In this document: positions 1-8,398 of the stretch, piece after piece | Position numbering within the stretch: the stretch's first letter is position 1 | Layout: each line of letters starts with the position of its first letter | Assembly (NCBI RefSeq): GCF_014705615.1 | Contig: NZ_JACXJA010000017.1 | Coordinates: 1-64,000 of the forward strand | DNA from: Paenibacillus oceani | GTDB taxonomy: Bacteria; Bacillota; Bacilli; Paenibacillales; NBRC-103111 | Direction of reading: 5' to 3' | DNA length: 64,000 nt | Made by a program: the position numbers and the translations under genes | The notes under the pieces: generated by a model | What the model saw: the letters and a program-made list of their open reading frames with translations, nothing else | Databases searched by the model: none | What the model was told of the DNA's origin: nothing

Positions 1-83
1 TCCTTGAACCATCGCTACACCCGTTTAGCCGCTGGTTGACCCCTAATAATTCCATTCGCTACCACATGCTAGGGGTGCGGAAT

Positions 84-515
84 GTGAGTTATCAATTTGG
101 TTGGAACAGTATATGGGCTGTATCTGGCGTAGTCGCCAACTATGCTTTCGGTGGTTGGAATCAATCACTAGGTTTTCTCGCTCTTTTAGTTGTGGTGGAC
201 TATGTAACCGGAATTGGAGCAGCAATTAAAGAAGGGAGGAGTGGCAAGGAGGATGCAGGACTAAACTCCAGTAAAGGATTCTGGGGAATATGTAAAAAAG
301 CACTCATCTTTGTTGTCATCGCCATTATGCATAGGGCCGATCTTCTTCTCGGGATTGAGGGAGAGATTGGATTAATGCTTGGCGTAACATACTTTTACAT
401 AGCAAATGAACTAATTTCTATAACTGAGAATTTAGGAAGAATGAATTTTCCTATGCCGCCTCAGATTAAACAGTTGATTGCTGTATTGAAAAATAAGAGT
501 GGTGATAGCAAATGA
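84..515 (+). CDS. Phage holin (toxin secretion/phage lysis holin family)
   Basis: Small membrane protein that in phages permeabilises the membrane so that the endolysin can reach the wall. The protein has several hydrophobic segments and the family signatures 'VVDYVTGI', 'SKGFWGI' and 'YFYIANELISITEN'. I chose GTG at 84 because AGGGGTG lies about 6 nt upstream; the frame stays open to an upstream TTG at 36. Its stop overlaps the start of the amidase (ATGA), the usual lysis cassette arrangement. A GC-rich paralogue sits at 10554. The AT-rich composition matches the rest of the prophage end. The family call is firm, the start less so. Confidence 0.85.
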   Translation: MSYQFGWNSIWAVSGVVANYAFGGWNQSLGFLALLVVVDYVTGIGAAIKEGRSGKEDAGLNSSKGFWGICKKALIFVVIAIMHRADLLLGIEGEIGLMLGVTYFYIANELISITENLGRMNFPMPPQIKQLIAVLKNKSGDSK

Positions 516-1246
516 GTTATGAAATTAAATTCGCTGGAAACCAGTATACAAATTCGAGTAGTCGAGATGGACATATTCCAAAGCTTATTGTTGATCACAT
601 CTCTGCCGGTTCTTGGTCTAGCCTATTAAGTTGGTTCACATCTCCAAATAATAAAGGATCATCTTCTAACTTTGGTGTCAGCAAAAAAGGTGATATTGTT
701 TGCTTCGTTCCTATTGAGCGGATGGCGTGGGCAAACGGAATTAATGCATAGGATATAGCAAGTAGTAAGACGCCTATTATTATGGATAATCCGGGATTGA
801 ATCCGAACAAATACTCGATAAGTATCGAGCACGAGGGAACGGATGGCAATCTCACTGAGGAACAATATCAGGCTACATTATGGCTCCATAGATATATTCG
901 TGATTATGTAAAAGACAAGTGGGGCTACGAGATAGGATTAACAACTTATGATGTAATTGGACATTTTCAGGTTAGTCCGTACAAACCACTTTGTCCCGGT
1001 AAGTACTTTCCATGGGAACGGTTATATAACGATTTGCAAAAGGGAGATGAAACTATGCTTAATCCAGATGTAGCAAACAATATTATTGATAGCTATCTAT
1101 CCCCACAGTGGTTTCATTGTGATGAGGAGATGGATAAGGCAGAAGCTGAGGGTCGGTTAGAATCTGCAGAAGCATGGAAGAATCAGCGTGATTGGCAGAA
1201 ATATCTTGCTGATGAGTTGAGGAGAGCTAGTGGAATTGTGGAGTGA
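512..1246 (+). pseudogene. N-acetylmuramoyl-L-alanine amidase (endolysin) with in-frame amber stop
   Basis: Endolysin of the Amidase_2 type, cutting the bond between muramic acid and the stem peptide. The reading frame is the same before (512-751) and after (752-1246) a single TAG at 749-751; ten sense codons follow before the next ATG at 782. Family residues are split across the stop: a zinc-type His in 'VDHIS' before it, 'IEHEG', 'GHFQ' and 'LCPGKYFPW' after it. Neither half is a complete catalytic domain. The simplest reading is a nonsense mutation in a decaying prophage; a sequencing error or amber readthrough are alternatives. It overlaps the holin stop by 4 nt. Confidence 0.8.
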
Positions 1247-1252
1247 GAATAG

Positions 1253-1286
1253 AGCCTGTGTACTGTAATGGTGCATGGGCTTTTTT
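1253..1286 (+). terminator. Rho-independent terminator after the lysis genes
   Basis: An 11-bp stem, allowing G-U pairs, starts with AGCC, closes with GGCT and has a 7-nt loop. It is followed by TTTTTT. It lies directly after the amidase stop. Confidence 0.8.
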
Positions 1287-1359
1287 GTTTTGTTTCCTAG
1301 TTGGGGCTATTTTATTATCCATTGATAAAATTATAATTATTGAACTTGGAGGAAGATAA

Positions 1360-1581
1360 TTGAGAGAATCAGCAGTTAAAGAATATAAAACAACAGTAAA
1401 TAATGTTGAACACATAATTATAGATAACGATCATCAGGTCATTGTTCGTAAATACAACACTAAATCTAAAATGTGGATTGAATTCGTATATGACAAGTCG
1501 AAAGTATATGCAGATGATACAGCACTTATTGAGTTATTGAAGTATGAATATATAAAGCAAAAGAAAAGCCCACATAATTGA
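1360..1581 (+). CDS. Small prophage protein of unknown function
   Basis: A 73-residue, Lys/Tyr-rich, soluble-looking protein without recognisable domain. The TTG start at 1360 is supported by a good GGAGGAAG site about 6 nt upstream. It lies between the lysis genes and the recombinase, in the same AT-rich composition, so it is a cargo gene of the element. A hairpin with a pyrimidine-rich tail covers its stop codon. I do not recognise a function. Confidence 0.55.
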   Translation: MRESAVKEYKTTVNNVEHIIIDNDHQVIVRKYNTKSKMWIEFVYDKSKVYADDTALIELLKYEYIKQKKSPHN

Positions 1582-1592
1582 GGACTTTTCTT
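1561..1592 (+). terminator. Terminator overlapping the end of the 1360 gene
   Basis: AAGAAAAG is paired with CTTTTCTT around a short loop that contains the TGA stop. It is a plausible transcription end between this gene and the oppositely oriented tRNA. Confidence 0.55.
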
Positions 1593-1607
1593 TCATGTTT
1601 TGATTTA

Positions 1608-1679
1608 TGGAGTTAAGGGGGGTCGAACCCCTGACCTCTTCGCTGCCAGCGAAGCGTTCTCCCACTGAACTATAACCCC
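1608..1679 (-). tRNA. tRNA-Ala (anticodon GGC), carried by the element
   Basis: On the minus strand a full cloverleaf can be folded. The acceptor is GGGGTTA/TAACTCC with one G-U pair, the D stem GTTC/GAAC, the anticodon stem CTTCG/CGAAG with loop CTGGCAG (anticodon GGC), the T stem AGGGG/CCCCT, and the discriminator is A. CCA is not encoded. It is 72 nt long. It lies inside the AT-rich element next to the recombinase and differs clearly from the chromosomal tRNA fragment at 3470-3495, so it is not a duplication of the attachment site. It may replace the tRNA broken by integration. Confidence 0.88.
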
Positions 1680-1777
1680 TTAATATTGAGAACATTTGTT
1701 ATTATATCACTCAATTGATTTCAGTGCAACCATCTTTTATAATGGTAGTATATTCAAATAACTGGAGGTCGCTCTTT

Positions 1778-3484
1778 ATGGCACGAAAAAGAGTAGCATG
1801 TTTATACCGTATATCTACAACTAAACAATTAGATTCTGACGACATACCTATGCAGCGTCGAGCGTGTGAAACATACTTAGCAAACAAGCCTGATTGGATA
1901 ATGGTCCGTGAATACATGGAGCCGGGCGTGTCGGGATATAAAAAATCATTTCACGAACGAGAAGATATACAATTAGCTCTTAGTGACGCTGGAGTGGTTT
2001 ATGATATCTTACTCGTGTTCTCTCTTGAGCGTTTAGGCAGACGCGAAGACGAGTTACCAACTATATATAAGATATTGAAAGCACGAAATGCAGAATTGTG
2101 GTCAATTTGCGATGGTGGACAAGTTAAAAATGAAGAACTTGGGGATAGGATAGCATTCAGCGTAAAAGCTGTAATCGCTCAATCTCAATCAGAAAAAACA
2201 AGTCAATTTGTGAGCGAAAAGCATAAACAAATGGCTGAAGATGGCTTGTTTCGCGGAGGAACAGCCCCATATGGTTATAAACTCGTTAAATCAGGGGTAT
2301 TCAACAAAAAGAAAAAAGAACTTGAAATTCCAGTTATTAACGAAGATACAGCTCCTCATGTATACCAGATGTATATGTTTGTTTATGAACAAGGCTGGGG
2401 TTCGAACCGTATAGCTAAACATTTTAATTCACCAGAAGTTAATATACCGTCATCTACAGGCGGAACATGGACTACAGGTGCAATAAATTTTATTTTAAGA
2501 AACCCGATCTATAAAGGATATCCAGCATTTGGGAAGAGGAAAAGCATTATCGAAATGGACGACTCAGATGACAGGTATGTTATGAAACATAGGCATGCTA
2601 TGGCATCATCTGATCAATGGATACTATCTAAAAAACAAAATCAGGAACTAGTTATTATACCTGAAAATATATGGGATAGAGTTCAACAAATCCGAACTAA
2701 GCGTTCACCTGAGAATATAAATAATCCAGATATCGAGAAGATTAAGGTAACAAAATCACCTCTTCTATTTGTCGGTATGATTAAATGCGGTCATTGTGAC
2801 TCTCCGCTAACGACTACTTACAATGCAAAGAAATATCAGCTTGCCGATGGAACAATTCAAAAATGGCGCTCAGCCAAGTATAGATGTAGTGGAAAAGCAT
2901 TAGCGAAAAAACAATGTAATGGCCAAACGCTGTATTCACAAAATCGAATTGAAGGCGTTATTCTCGATGAAATATACGCACGTTTGGATCAACTGTCTAA
3001 GGTTGATATGACAGCTGAGATTAATAAGCTTAGGCAAAAAAATGTCGATTCTGATTCGAATAGATTGATAAAAATGCAGAAGGATCTGGAGCAAAAATAT
3101 TCTGAATTAGCAACACTTAAAGGGGAAGTTGTGAAGGCTTTAATGGGACAATCGGCATTCAAGCCAGACATGTTAAACGGTCTCATTGAAGATAACGAAA
3201 AAGAAATTGTATCTATGAATAAAGATATCGAATCACTGCAGAAGAAAATTAAAGAAAGCTCAATCGAGGTCGATGGATTAGAGGAATTACAGAAGCATAT
3301 TCCTGTTTGGAGAGAAGTATTTGAGAAAGCGGATCACGATAAAAAGAAAATGATGCTTCAAACGATAATTGAAAGCATCACGGTTTATGTAGATAAGATT
3401 CAAGTTAAGCCTAGAATGATCATTGATTCATTTATTAGTTCATCACTAGGGCAGTATAATAAGCTAACTCGCTCTCCCAGATGA
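1778..3484 (+). CDS. Large serine recombinase (site-specific integrase)
   Basis: Catalyses integration and excision of the element by serine recombination. The ATG at 1778 follows GGAGG by about 9 nt; the frame is open further upstream. The order is the resolvase catalytic domain (nucleophile Ser13 in 'YRISTTKQ', conserved Arg in 'SLERLGRRE'), the recombinase domain ('GGTAPYGYKLV', 'RNPIYKGYPAFGKRK'), a zinc ribbon ('MIKCGHCDSPL', later 'YRCSGKALAKKQC') and a C-terminal coiled coil. Its 568 residues are usual for the family. The last codons and the stop are read from the tRNA fragment at the junction, so the C-terminus may differ in the excised form. Confidence 0.93.
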   Translation: MARKRVACLYRISTTKQLDSDDIPMQRRACETYLANKPDWIMVREYMEPGVSGYKKSFHEREDIQLALSDAGVVYDILLVFSLERLGRREDELPTIYKILKARNAELWSICDGGQVKNEELGDRIAFSVKAVIAQSQSEKTSQFVSEKHKQMAEDGLFRGGTAPYGYKLVKSGVFNKKKKELEIPVINEDTAPHVYQMYMFVYEQGWGSNRIAKHFNSPEVNIPSSTGGTWTTGAINFILRNPIYKGYPAFGKRKSIIEMDDSDDRYVMKHRHAMASSDQWILSKKQNQELVIIPENIWDRVQQIRTKRSPENINNPDIEKIKVTKSPLLFVGMIKCGHCDSPLTTTYNAKKYQLADGTIQKWRSAKYRCSGKALAKKQCNGQTLYSQNRIEGVILDEIYARLDQLSKVDMTAEINKLRQKNVDSDSNRLIKMQKDLEQKYSELATLKGEVVKALMGQSAFKPDMLNGLIEDNEKEIVSMNKDIESLQKKIKESSIEVDGLEELQKHIPVWREVFEKADHDKKKMMLQTIIESITVYVDKIQVKPRMIIDSFISSSLGQYNKLTRSPR

Positions 3485-3495
3485 GCTAAGGCCCC
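3470..3495 (-). pseudogene. 5' part of a chromosomal tRNA-Ala; attachment-site junction (attR/attL)
   Basis: On the minus strand these 26 nt match nucleotides 1-26 of a typical bacterial tRNA-Ala: acceptor strand GGGGCCT, then TA, D stem GCTC/GAGC and G26. What follows inside the element cannot complete the cloverleaf. Composition changes from AT-rich to GC-rich at this point and the recombinase gene ends in it. I read it as the chromosomal half of a tRNA gene cut by integration; the 3' half should lie at the other end of the element, outside the window. Confidence 0.75.
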
Positions 3496-3612
3496 TCGTA
3501 AGCGACTTTTTTAGTATACAACAGCTGCCCTGGGGAATGCAACATGAATTTTGGAGTGTTCACAATTTGTTTAAATATTTAAGGAGTAGGCGGTCCGGTA
3601 CGGGAAAAGAAG

Positions 3613-4240
3613 GTGCCTGCTTCAACGGATACGAGGATCAGAGTGCCGGAAGAGCTGCGCAGCCGAATCTTTCATGCATACGCGCAGGCGGCCTCTTCGG
3701 AGACGCCGGTTCATGACGGTACGGGCCTCGGGTTCAGCATTACGAAAAAGCTGGTCGAGCTGTACGGCGGGGAGATTGAAATGAACTCCGTCATCGGCCA
3801 AGGCTCGGCGTTTACATTTACGATTCCGCTACCTTCCGGGACAGGAGAAAGCGAAGCGGGCGGCACGACAGGCCGAGCCGGTCCCGATCGGTGCGTTTCC
3901 CGCAGGTACGGACTATCCAGTTTACGTCAAGGGGAGCAAAGAAGAGCGTCTTCTCGTCGTGAACGACGATTTTGCGAATCTCCAGTCGATGATCAATCAG
4001 CTCAGGCTGGAAGGCTATCCCGCCGTCGTCGTTAATCGCGGGCAAATGGCGTTGGATGAGCTGGCCAAGTCGCCGGACTTCTTTCTCGTCATTCTGGACA
4101 TTACGATTCCCGATATGTCCGGCTATGCAAAGCGAGGAAGGGAAAGGCACGCGGATTGCCTTCACCATTCCTGCCCGAGCGCAAGCGGAGCACGGGGATC
4201 TGCCGGACCGCGAATAAGCGCGGAGGAGGAAATAACTTGA
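3613..4240 (+). pseudogene. Remnant of a hybrid sensor histidine kinase
   Basis: Three pieces of a membrane hybrid kinase survive in different frames. First comes the end of a HATPase domain ('GTGLGFSITKKLVELYGG', ending 'FTFTIPLP'). In a second frame a receiver domain starts near 3930 ('ERLLVVNDDF', phosphoacceptor Asp in 'LVILDITIPDMSG') and breaks off after that motif. In a third frame, from about 4135, another HATPase end reads 'EGKGTRIAFTIPA' and stops at 4217. The sensor, HisKA and N-box are missing. Several frameshifts and an internal deletion make this a dead gene beside the insertion junction. Confidence 0.7.
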
Positions 4241-4439
4241 CGCTACAAGGTTTGGCCTAAAAATGATCGGACTGCGGACGTGGGACCGGGCACGGAGCTC
4301 CGGGAGTCGTGCAGGGATGAAAGCAATAACGGTGGTTTGTACCCTCTATTTCCTCAGAAACCCGGTTGGGACGGGGAATACGAGCGGTTTGAAGCTCTTA
4401 ATATCCGCGAAAAGAGGACCGACTTAGCAAAAAGGTTGA

Positions 4440-4517
4440 AATAAGGAGTGCAAAACGCCTTTATTCGTCCCTGACTTTCAAATATGCCGAAAATAGCGGA
4501 TGCAAAAGCCATTTATT
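4440..4517 (+). repeat. Pair of 26-nt intergenic palindromes
   Basis: Two related imperfect palindromes, each beginning AATA and ending TTTATT with TGCAAAA in the middle, lie at 4440-4465 and 4492-4517. They sit in a gap of about 430 nt (4241-4670) with no convincing gene. A small frame at 4568-4783 has no good start signal and overlaps the DUF5701 gene; I do not call it. Confidence 0.5.
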
Positions 4518-4670
4518 TGGTTTAGAGTCGGTACGTACATGTTTGTGAAAGGCTGAACTCGCTTTACTTGCAGAAAAACGGTCTCATTTCGCAGGGGGCA
4601 TTCACCCTCGGTAAAGGTCTCGTTTTAGCTGATCTTAGCGAACTTAAAGCCACCATGGATCATCAAATCA

Positions 4671-5315
4671 TCAAGCCTGCCCGCCGCTCTCCGCTCCCGC
4701 CCGATAGCGGCACGAAGCGGAGCCGAGCCACGTGTGCGGATTGCCGGCCCAGCACCAGCCGAGCTTCGGTTTGCCGCCGCTGATCCAGAGAGCCGTGACT
4801 CTGCGGTCGCTGCCCCGGGAGCCCAGCAGCGAGAAGCCGTTATTTTTCATCAGCACATCCGGGTAATGGGTAATCAGCGCGATGCCTTCCTCCAAGGTGA
4901 GCGGGGAGCGGTTTTGCCCGGTGATCGTTTGGATCGCATCATTCGGGGTGACATTAAGCGTTTCCCGGCCGGTATCGATATCGACGATCAGGTACGCCGA
5001 ACCGGAAGGAAGCCGAATATCTTCAATCGGCTTAAAACGGTTAATATCGTCCAAATCCAAAACGCTGAACCCGGATTTGCCTTGGCGCTGCACAAGCTGA
5101 ATCGCCTTCTCACTGTCGACCCAATCGTTACGGATGACGATGGCGAACGGAATGCTGCTGTGCGGGGACCCGGCTTCGATGTACTCGAGATGAGGAAGAC
5201 GTTCCTGTAGAGGCTCCAGCTGCTTCCGGAACTCGTCATCGCTTAATCCGGCGATGCCCGGGTAGCCTTTGCTTATGAGGTTGCGGACCTGTCGTTCGAA
5301 CTCTGTTTCCGGCAT
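4671..5315 (-). CDS. DUF5701 family protein
   Basis: A 214-residue soluble protein resembling the uncharacterised DUF5701 family, without signal peptide or membrane segment. The ATG at 5315 follows AAGGAGG by 9 nt. Recognisable stretches are the N-terminal 'EFERQVRNLISKGYP' and the C-terminal 'RVTALWISGGKPKLGWCWAG', typical of the family as I remember it. No function is known to me. It stands alone, divergent from the MerR gene. Confidence 0.65.
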   Translation of the reverse strand: MPETEFERQVRNLISKGYPGIAGLSDDEFRKQLEPLQERLPHLEYIEAGSPHSSIPFAIVIRNDWVDSEKAIQLVQRQGKSGFSVLDLDDINRFKPIEDIRLPSGSAYLIVDIDTGRETLNVTPNDAIQTITGQNRSPLTLEEGIALITHYPDVLMKNNGFSLLGSRGSDRRVTALWISGGKPKLGWCWAGNPHTWLGSASCRYRAGAESGGQA

Positions 5316-5374
5316 GAAGGATGGCCTCCTTATTGAGCATTATTTGGGTAATGTGCTCCTTTTGATACATCTTT

Positions 5375-5402
5375 TTGACACTTCACTTCTCTATTGTATA
5401 AC
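5375..5402 (+). promoter_or_regulatory. Sigma-A-type promoter upstream of the MerR gene
   Basis: TTGACA (5375-5380), a 16-bp spacer and TATAAC (5397-5402), about 105 bp before the regulator start. It could equally be part of a divergent control region with the DUF5701 gene. Confidence 0.5.
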
Positions 5403-5512
5403 ATGGATGCTAATTGTAAGTTCCAGGTTATTTGATCCTGTTATACAGGGGGTCGTGAATTGAAAACTTGCAAGAGACTTCAATCTTTGTCGAACTAGGA
5501 GCGTGCCGCGGG

Positions 5513-6223
5513 ATGATGAGACCGATCGATATTGCGGAGAAATTAAACCTAAGTACAAGCGCATTGAGAAATTACGAGGCGAAGGGACTTGTTCCGCCTG
5601 CCTTGCGCTCTGCGGGCGGTCACCGGATGTATACGGAGGAACACTTGGCTTATTTCGAATGTCTGCAAGCGATGTCGCCGGGGTTTGGCATGGAGGTTGC
5701 TTCCGAAGTCGTAAAACATGTTCAGCTCCGCGATGCAAGCTCTGCGCGGTGGTGTATAACGGTCAGTCAAGCCCAGCTTCATCACGATAAGCAGCAGGCC
5801 GGGAGAAACCTTCAGATGCTGGAGGATCAGGTGCGTAACGGGGCGGAAGAAGCGAATGGGGTGCAGGAGCGGAAGACGATCGGCGAGGTATCTGCAGCAA
5901 CCTTAATTGCCGGCTCGGCGATCCGTTATTGGGAGAAGGAGGGACTGATTGCATCGTCACGCGATCCGCATAACGGCTATCGAATATTCGGCCGCTCTCA
6001 ATTACGCAAAATAACGCTGCTTGGCGCCTTGCGCAACGCTATTTATTCGCCGGAGCTGGTCAGCCTGAAACAAGCGATCAGCCGGCTGGACCTTAACGAT
6101 CTGGAAGGTGCTCGTGAGATTGCCGGTAAGTCTTTGGCGTATCTGGACCGAATGAGCGAGGAACAATTTCGCGGTATGTTTTTTTTCGGCAAGTTGTGCC
6201 GGTTGTTAAGCCTAATGAAGTGA
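5513..6223 (+). CDS. Tandem-MerR transcriptional regulator
   Basis: DNA-binding protein with two MerR-type helix-turn-helix modules in one chain. The first begins 'RPIDIAEKLNLSTSALRNYE' and continues 'GLVPPALRSAGGHRMY'. The second, from about residue 120, has 'AIRYWEKEGLI' and 'DPHNGYRIFG'. Such double-MerR proteins are known as TioE-like. AGGAG lies 11-14 nt before ATG codons at 5513 and 5516; an in-frame TTG at 5468 lacks a site. No effector-binding cysteines or separate sensor domain are visible, so the inducer is unknown. Confidence 0.75.
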   Translation: MMRPIDIAEKLNLSTSALRNYEAKGLVPPALRSAGGHRMYTEEHLAYFECLQAMSPGFGMEVASEVVKHVQLRDASSARWCITVSQAQLHHDKQQAGRNLQMLEDQVRNGAEEANGVQERKTIGEVSAATLIAGSAIRYWEKEGLIASSRDPHNGYRIFGRSQLRKITLLGALRNAIYSPELVSLKQAISRLDLNDLEGAREIAGKSLAYLDRMSEEQFRGMFFFGKLCRLLSLMK

Positions 6224-6390
6224 TCGGGAGCCGCTGGAAGGGTGTACACATACATACGTTCGAAACGCCGGGGAATCGGCCATGACGCTACCGTACGCAT
6301 AAGGAGATGCACGACGTGATCGGCGGAGTCGAACGGAAGAGGCTTTCTAAAAATGTTCGCCAGACAGGGGGACTTCCCAATTTCCAAAAT

Positions 6391-6431
6391 AAAGGACCAC
6401 AACTTCCACAGTGAAGTGGAGTCGCGGTCCT
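6391..6431 (-). terminator. Terminator of ilvD, member of a dispersed hairpin family
   Basis: A long stem (AAGGACC...GGTCCTT on the outside, ACTTCCAC/GTGGAGT-type arms inside) lies just after the ilvD stop and is followed on the minus strand by TTTATTTT. The inner part, TTCCAC plus GTGAAGTGGA, recurs at 14923 and 15250. Confidence 0.7.
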
Positions 6432-6453
6432 TATTCTTGCGAAAAATTGGTTA

Positions 6454-8139
6454 TTAAACCTTCATAACCCCGCCGGTGCTGGCGGAAGTAACGAGCTTGG
6501 AATAACGCGCCAGGTAGCCGGTTTTGACCTTCGGCTCAAAGCCTTTCCAGTTGGCTTTGCGGCGTTCCATTTCCTCGTCGCTGATCTGCAGCTCGATTTT
6601 GCGGTTGACGAGATCGAGCTCGATGATGTCGCCGTCCTCGACGAAGGCGATCGGTCCGCCTTCAGCGGCTTCCGGCGAGATGTGGCCGATGCTGATGCCG
6701 CGGGAAGCGCCGGAGAAACGGCCGTCGGTGATCAGGCCGACTTTGGCGCCGAGACCCATGCCGACGATTTGCGACGTCGGAGCGAGCATTTCCGGCATGC
6801 CGGGGCCGCCTTTTGGCCCTTCGTAACGAATAACGACGACATGGCCTTCTTTCACTTTGCCGTTAGCGATTCCGGACAGCGCATCTTCCTGCGAATCGAA
6901 GCAGATCGCCGGTCCGACGTGACGTCCGCCTACCGATTTGTCGACAGCGCCGACTTTGATGATCGAGCCGTTTGGAGCGAGATTGCCGAACAATACGGCC
7001 AGACCGCCTTGCTCGCTGTGCGGGTTGTCGATCGTATGGATGACGTCGGTATCGAGAATGTCGCAGCCGGCCACGTTTTCGCGCAGCGTTTTGCCGGTGA
7101 CGGTAATCCGGTCGCCGTTCAGGGCGCCCGGCTTTTTGAACAGTTCGTTCAAGATGGCGCTGACGCCGCCCGCATTGTGAACGTCCTCGATATGGTAGTC
7201 GGACGCCGGAGCAATTTTCGCCAAGTGCGGAACGCGCGATGCGACTTCATTGATCCGCTCGATCGGGTATTCGAAGCCGGCTTCATGGGCAAGCGCCAGC
7301 GTATGAAGAACGGTGTTCGTCGAACCGCCCATCGCCATATCAAGCGCAAACGCATTGTCGATCGCTTCGATCGTAACGATATCGCGAGGTTTAATATCTT
7401 TTTCGATCAGTTCCATCAGCTGTTTGGCGGAACGCTTGACGAATTCTTTACGCTCCTCGGCGACTGCCAGAATCGTACCGTTGCCCGGAAGGGCGAGGCC
7501 AAGACCTTCGGCCAGACAGTTCATCGAGTTGGCCGTGAACATGCCGGAGCAGGAACCGCAAGTCGGGCAACCGTATTGTTCCAGCTCCTGCAGCCCTTTC
7601 TCGTCGATCTTGCCGGCCTGGTAAGCGCCGACGCCTTCGAATACGGAAGACAGCGAGATCGAGCGTCCGTCGCTCGTCTTGCCGGCTTTCATCGGCCCGC
7701 CGCTGACGAATACGGTCGGGATGTTCACGCGAAGCGCGCCCATCATCATTCCCGGCGTAATCTTGTCGCAGTTCGGGATACAGACCATGCCGTCGAACCA
7801 GTGCGCGGATACGACCGTTTCCAGGGAATCGGCGATAATCTCGCGGCTTGGCAGCGAGTAGCGCATTCCGATATGACCCATGGCGATACCGTCGTCGACG
7901 CCGATCGTATTAAATTCGAACGGAACGCCGCCTGCTTCGCGAATCGCTTCTTTGACGATTTTGCCGAACTCCTGCAGGTGGACATGACCCGGAACGATGT
8001 CGATGTACGAGTTGCACACCGCGATAAATGGTTTGTTAAAATCTTCTTCTTTGACGCCGGCTGCACGCAGCAAACTGCGGTGCGGAGCGCGGTCGAATCC
8101 TTTTTTGATCATGTCCGATCTCATTTTTGGCTTGGACAT
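6454..8139 (-). CDS. ilvD: Dihydroxy-acid dehydratase
   Basis: Converts 2,3-dihydroxy-isovalerate or -methylvalerate to the 2-keto acids in valine, isoleucine and leucine synthesis, using an Fe-S cluster. The 561-residue length is normal for the family. Cluster and metal motifs are intact: '[11 protein letters not shown]', '[17 protein letters not shown]', 'GGSTNTVLH' and near the end '[10 protein letters not shown]'. I chose ATG at 8139 because AAGGAGG lies 8 nt upstream; the frame opens earlier at 8166. It is monocistronic with its own terminator and has no ilvBHC neighbours in the window. No T-box leader is visible in the 230 nt upstream. Confidence 0.96.
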   Translation of the reverse strand: MSKPKMRSDMIKKGFDRAPHRSLLRAAGVKEEDFNKPFIAVCNSYIDIVPGHVHLQEFGKIVKEAIREAGGVPFEFNTIGVDDGIAMGHIGMRYSLPSREIIADSLETVVSAHWFDGMVCIPNCDKITPGMMMGALRVNIPTVFVSGGPMKAGKTSDGRSISLSSVFEGVGAYQAGKIDEKGLQELEQYGCPTCGSCSGMFTANSMNCLAEGLGLALPGNGTILAVAEERKEFVKRSAKQLMELIEKDIKPRDIVTIEAIDNAFALDMAMGGSTNTVLHTLALAHEAGFEYPIERINEVASRVPHLAKIAPASDYHIEDVHNAGGVSAILNELFKKPGALNGDRITVTGKTLRENVAGCDILDTDVIHTIDNPHSEQGGLAVLFGNLAPNGSIIKVGAVDKSVGGRHVGPAICFDSQEDALSGIANGKVKEGHVVVIRYEGPKGGPGMPEMLAPTSQIVGMGLGAKVGLITDGRFSGASRGISIGHISPEAAEGGPIAFVEDGDIIELDLVNRKIELQISDEEMERRKANWKGFEPKVKTGYLARYSKLVTSASTGGVMKV

Positions 8140-8398
8140 TGCAGTGATCCTCCTTGATTCATACATGGAAGTAGTTCGGCATGAGAGCGTCCGAATAATT
8201 ACCTGACTACTATTTTAACAAAAAAACAAGAAGATTGCTCTACCCGCGTCACACTTTATTTGTCCAGCGCATGTAAAAAAAACCGCTTCGTCGCATCGGC
8301 ACGATGTAACGGGCGGTGTTGGGCGCAGCGGACAGGCAAAAATTAGATGCCGCGAGTACGTTTCCATGACGTGCCGCCAGACTCGCAGAGACGGTAGA

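Noticed and set aside
4568-4783. 71-codon plus-strand frame
   Set aside because: No ribosome-binding site and it overlaps the well-supported DUF5701 gene.
6682-8157. Long plus-strand frame opposite ilvD
   Set aside because: Shadow of the GC-rich ilvD codons; no start signal and no known domain.
8140-8398. T-box leader before ilvD
   Set aside because: The gap is short and holds no T-box sequence or antiterminator-terminator pair.
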